24,607 nucleotides of DNA. Origin: CAYNDB01 sp964395915. GTDB taxonomy: Bacteria > Nitrospinota_A > UBA7883 > JAJRTC01. Made by a program: the position numbers and the translations under genes. The stretch lies in the NCBI GenBank assembly GCA_964395915.1, contig CAYNDB010000028.1, forward strand, positions 1 through 24,607. Reading direction: 5' to 3'. Positions 23,744 to 24,607 of the stretch are shown here, one piece after another; the first letter of the stretch is position 1, and each line of letters opens with the position of its first letter. The notes below the pieces were generated by a model. The model worked only from the letters and a program-made list of their open reading frames with translations. It had not been told where the DNA came from and did no database searches.

Positions 23744-24607
23744 ATGATCATCGTATGCCCGCAGTGTTCCGCTCGTTATAAAATTGACGGTTCCAGAGTG
23801 TCTGAAAAGGGACTCAAGGCCAAATGCGCCACATGTGAAAATGTTTTTTTCGTCCGGAAGCGTCAAAACAAAAAAAATCCTGAAGCTCCTGTTGAACAAG
23901 AAAAATCTTCGAAAGAGGAGACTCCATCAACAAAATCCGAACCTGCCCTGGCGGAAACCGGAGAAGAAAAAAAGAGCGAGGAATTAGCGGAGACTGAACA
24001 CCAAAATATAGAGGCTGAGGAAGAAAGCGCACGTTTGCCAGACTTGCCTGAGGAAATTCAATCATTTGACAAGGAAGAGACGGACCATACGCCGGTTGAA
24101 CCTGAGCAACCGGTTGAACCGGAGCAAGCTGATACAAACGCAAAAGAAGAGAGCCATATTGGGGAAAGAATAGAGGAACAGCCAGTAATACAAGGATATA
24201 TATCAGATCAGGAAGATATTGACATCTCTCCAGAGCCTGAGCCTGCCGAGGCGATTGGCGGTCAGGACGATATTGACGCGTTACTCGCTGCGAACGCCCC
24301 TAAGGCGGATACGAAAGAGCCTGAGCCTGCCGAGGCGATTGGCGGGCAGGACGACATTGATGCGTTACTCGCGGCGAACGCCCCTAAGGCTAAAGAAGAG
24401 CCTGAGCCTGCCGAGGCGATCGGCGGTCAAGACGATATTGACGCGTTGCTCGCTGCGAACGCTCCTAAAGCGGAGACGAAGGAGCCTGAGCAAGTCGAAG
24501 CGATTGGCGGTCAGGACGATATTGACGCGTTACTCGCTGCGAACGCCCCTAAAGCGGAGACGAAAGAGCCTGAGCCTGCCGAGGCGATCGGGGGGCAGGA
24601 CGATATT
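23744..24607 (+). CDS. zinc-ribbon (MJ0042-type) acidic repeat protein, partial
   Basis: The gene runs off the right edge; 288 codons are visible. It begins MIIVCPQCSARYKI and continues with KCATCENVFFV, a CPxC/CxxC zinc ribbon of the MJ0042 type over residues 1-38. A long, low-complexity acidic region rich in Glu, Pro and Lys follows (about 40-160). From residue 164 comes a tandem array of 27-28-residue units, each with IGGQDDIDALLAANAPKA. MJ0042-type zinc ribbons often head deltaproteobacterial proteins with disordered linkers and a membrane or TPR part further on, none of which is visible here. AGGTG eight bases before the ATG at 23744 fixes the start. The QDDIDALL core resembles the CheY-binding peptide of FliM. 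Function unknown. Confidence 0.85.
   Translation, partial: MIIVCPQCSARYKIDGSRVSEKGLKAKCATCENVFFVRKRQNKKNPEAPVEQEKSSKEETPSTKSEPALAETGEEKKSEELAETEHQNIEAEEESARLPDLPEEIQSFDKEETDHTPVEPEQPVEPEQADTNAKEESHIGERIEEQPVIQGYISDQEDIDISPEPEPAEAIGGQDDIDALLAANAPKADTKEPEPAEAIGGQDDIDALLAANAPKAKEEPEPAEAIGGQDDIDALLAANAPKAETKEPEQVEAIGGQDDIDALLAANAPKAETKEPEPAEAIGGQDDI
24233..24607 (+). repeat. tandem 81-84-bp coding repeats (at least five units)
   Basis: Units begin at 24233, 24317, 24398, 24482 and 24566 (the last is cut by the window edge). Periods are 84, 81, 84 and 84 bases, all in frame. The repeated residues are EPEPAEAIGGQDDIDALLAA plus NAPKA and a variable 2-3-residue tail (DTK, KE, ETK, ETK). Differences between units are mostly synonymous, and one unit has EPEQVEA. 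A degenerate earlier copy, SDQEDIDIS, lies at about 24203-24229. The near identity at DNA level points to recent expansion. Confidence 0.93.

Noticed and set aside
24233..24607. Possible CRISPR array or other non-coding repeat
   Set aside because: The repeats have 81-84-base periods, lie in frame, lack distinct spacers, and encode near-identical peptide units.

Overview
The window looks like a metagenome-assembled piece of a Gram-negative chromosome. Outer-membrane genes (TonB-dependent receptor, MipA/OmpV-type protein, LolA-type carrier, lipoprotein, LpxL-type acyltransferase) place it among double-membrane bacteria. The gene mix resembles Deltaproteobacteria-like, Nitrospinota-like or Nitrospirota-like genomes, but the phylum is a weak inference. 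A 100-N scaffold gap lies at 9383-9482. The same 55 bases flank it on both sides, so it is an assembly join and not missing DNA.

Region 1 (114-14140) is an aryl-polyene/xanthomonadin-type pigment-lipid cluster. On the minus strand, from 10757 downward, lie an aryl-ACP ligase, an ApeI-type dehydratase, an LpxL-type acyltransferase, a LolA-type carrier, an MMPL exporter, a ketosynthase, a chain-length-factor-like partner, an ApeP-type dehydratase, a family-2 glycosyltransferase and a B12-binding radical SAM enzyme. On the plus strand (10963-13862) lie a small secreted protein, a flavin-dependent halogenase-like oxidoreductase and an XanB2/Hyg5/FkbO-type chorismatase. A single acyl carrier protein (13874-14140, minus) has its own apparent extended -10 promoter. 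A reasonable model is that chorismatase makes a hydroxybenzoate starter, the ligase loads it on ACP, KS/CLF with two dehydratases extends it to a polyene, the halogenase may halogenate it, and acyltransferase, glycosyltransferase, LolA and MMPL proteins anchor it in a lipid and move it to the outer membrane. No ketoreductase, thioesterase or second ACP is visible, so the cluster probably continues outside the window or borrows these functions.

Region 2 (14230-20832, plus strand) holds a MipA/OmpV-type outer-membrane protein and then a tight four-gene unit behind a good sigma70-type promoter: TonB-dependent receptor, lipoprotein containing only a 5'-nucleotidase C-terminal domain, solitary ABC-type substrate-binding protein, and membrane sensor histidine kinase overlapping the binding-protein gene. 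It looks like an uptake-and-sensing module with an unknown ligand.

Region 3 (20814-22792) contains a DUF262/HNH (GmrSD-like) nuclease gene on the minus strand. An exact 20-bp direct repeat bounds it, and the left copy is the 3' end of the kinase gene. This looks like the scar of an inserted defence cargo.

Region 4 (22839-24607) has a short lytic transglycosylase (minus) and the start of a zinc-ribbon protein (plus). The latter runs off the window through near-identical 27-28-residue repeats, each with a QDDIDALL motif resembling the CheY-binding N-terminal peptide of flagellar FliM.

No gene-free stretch exceeds about 250 bases. I saw no tRNA, rRNA, CRISPR array, transposase or integrase.
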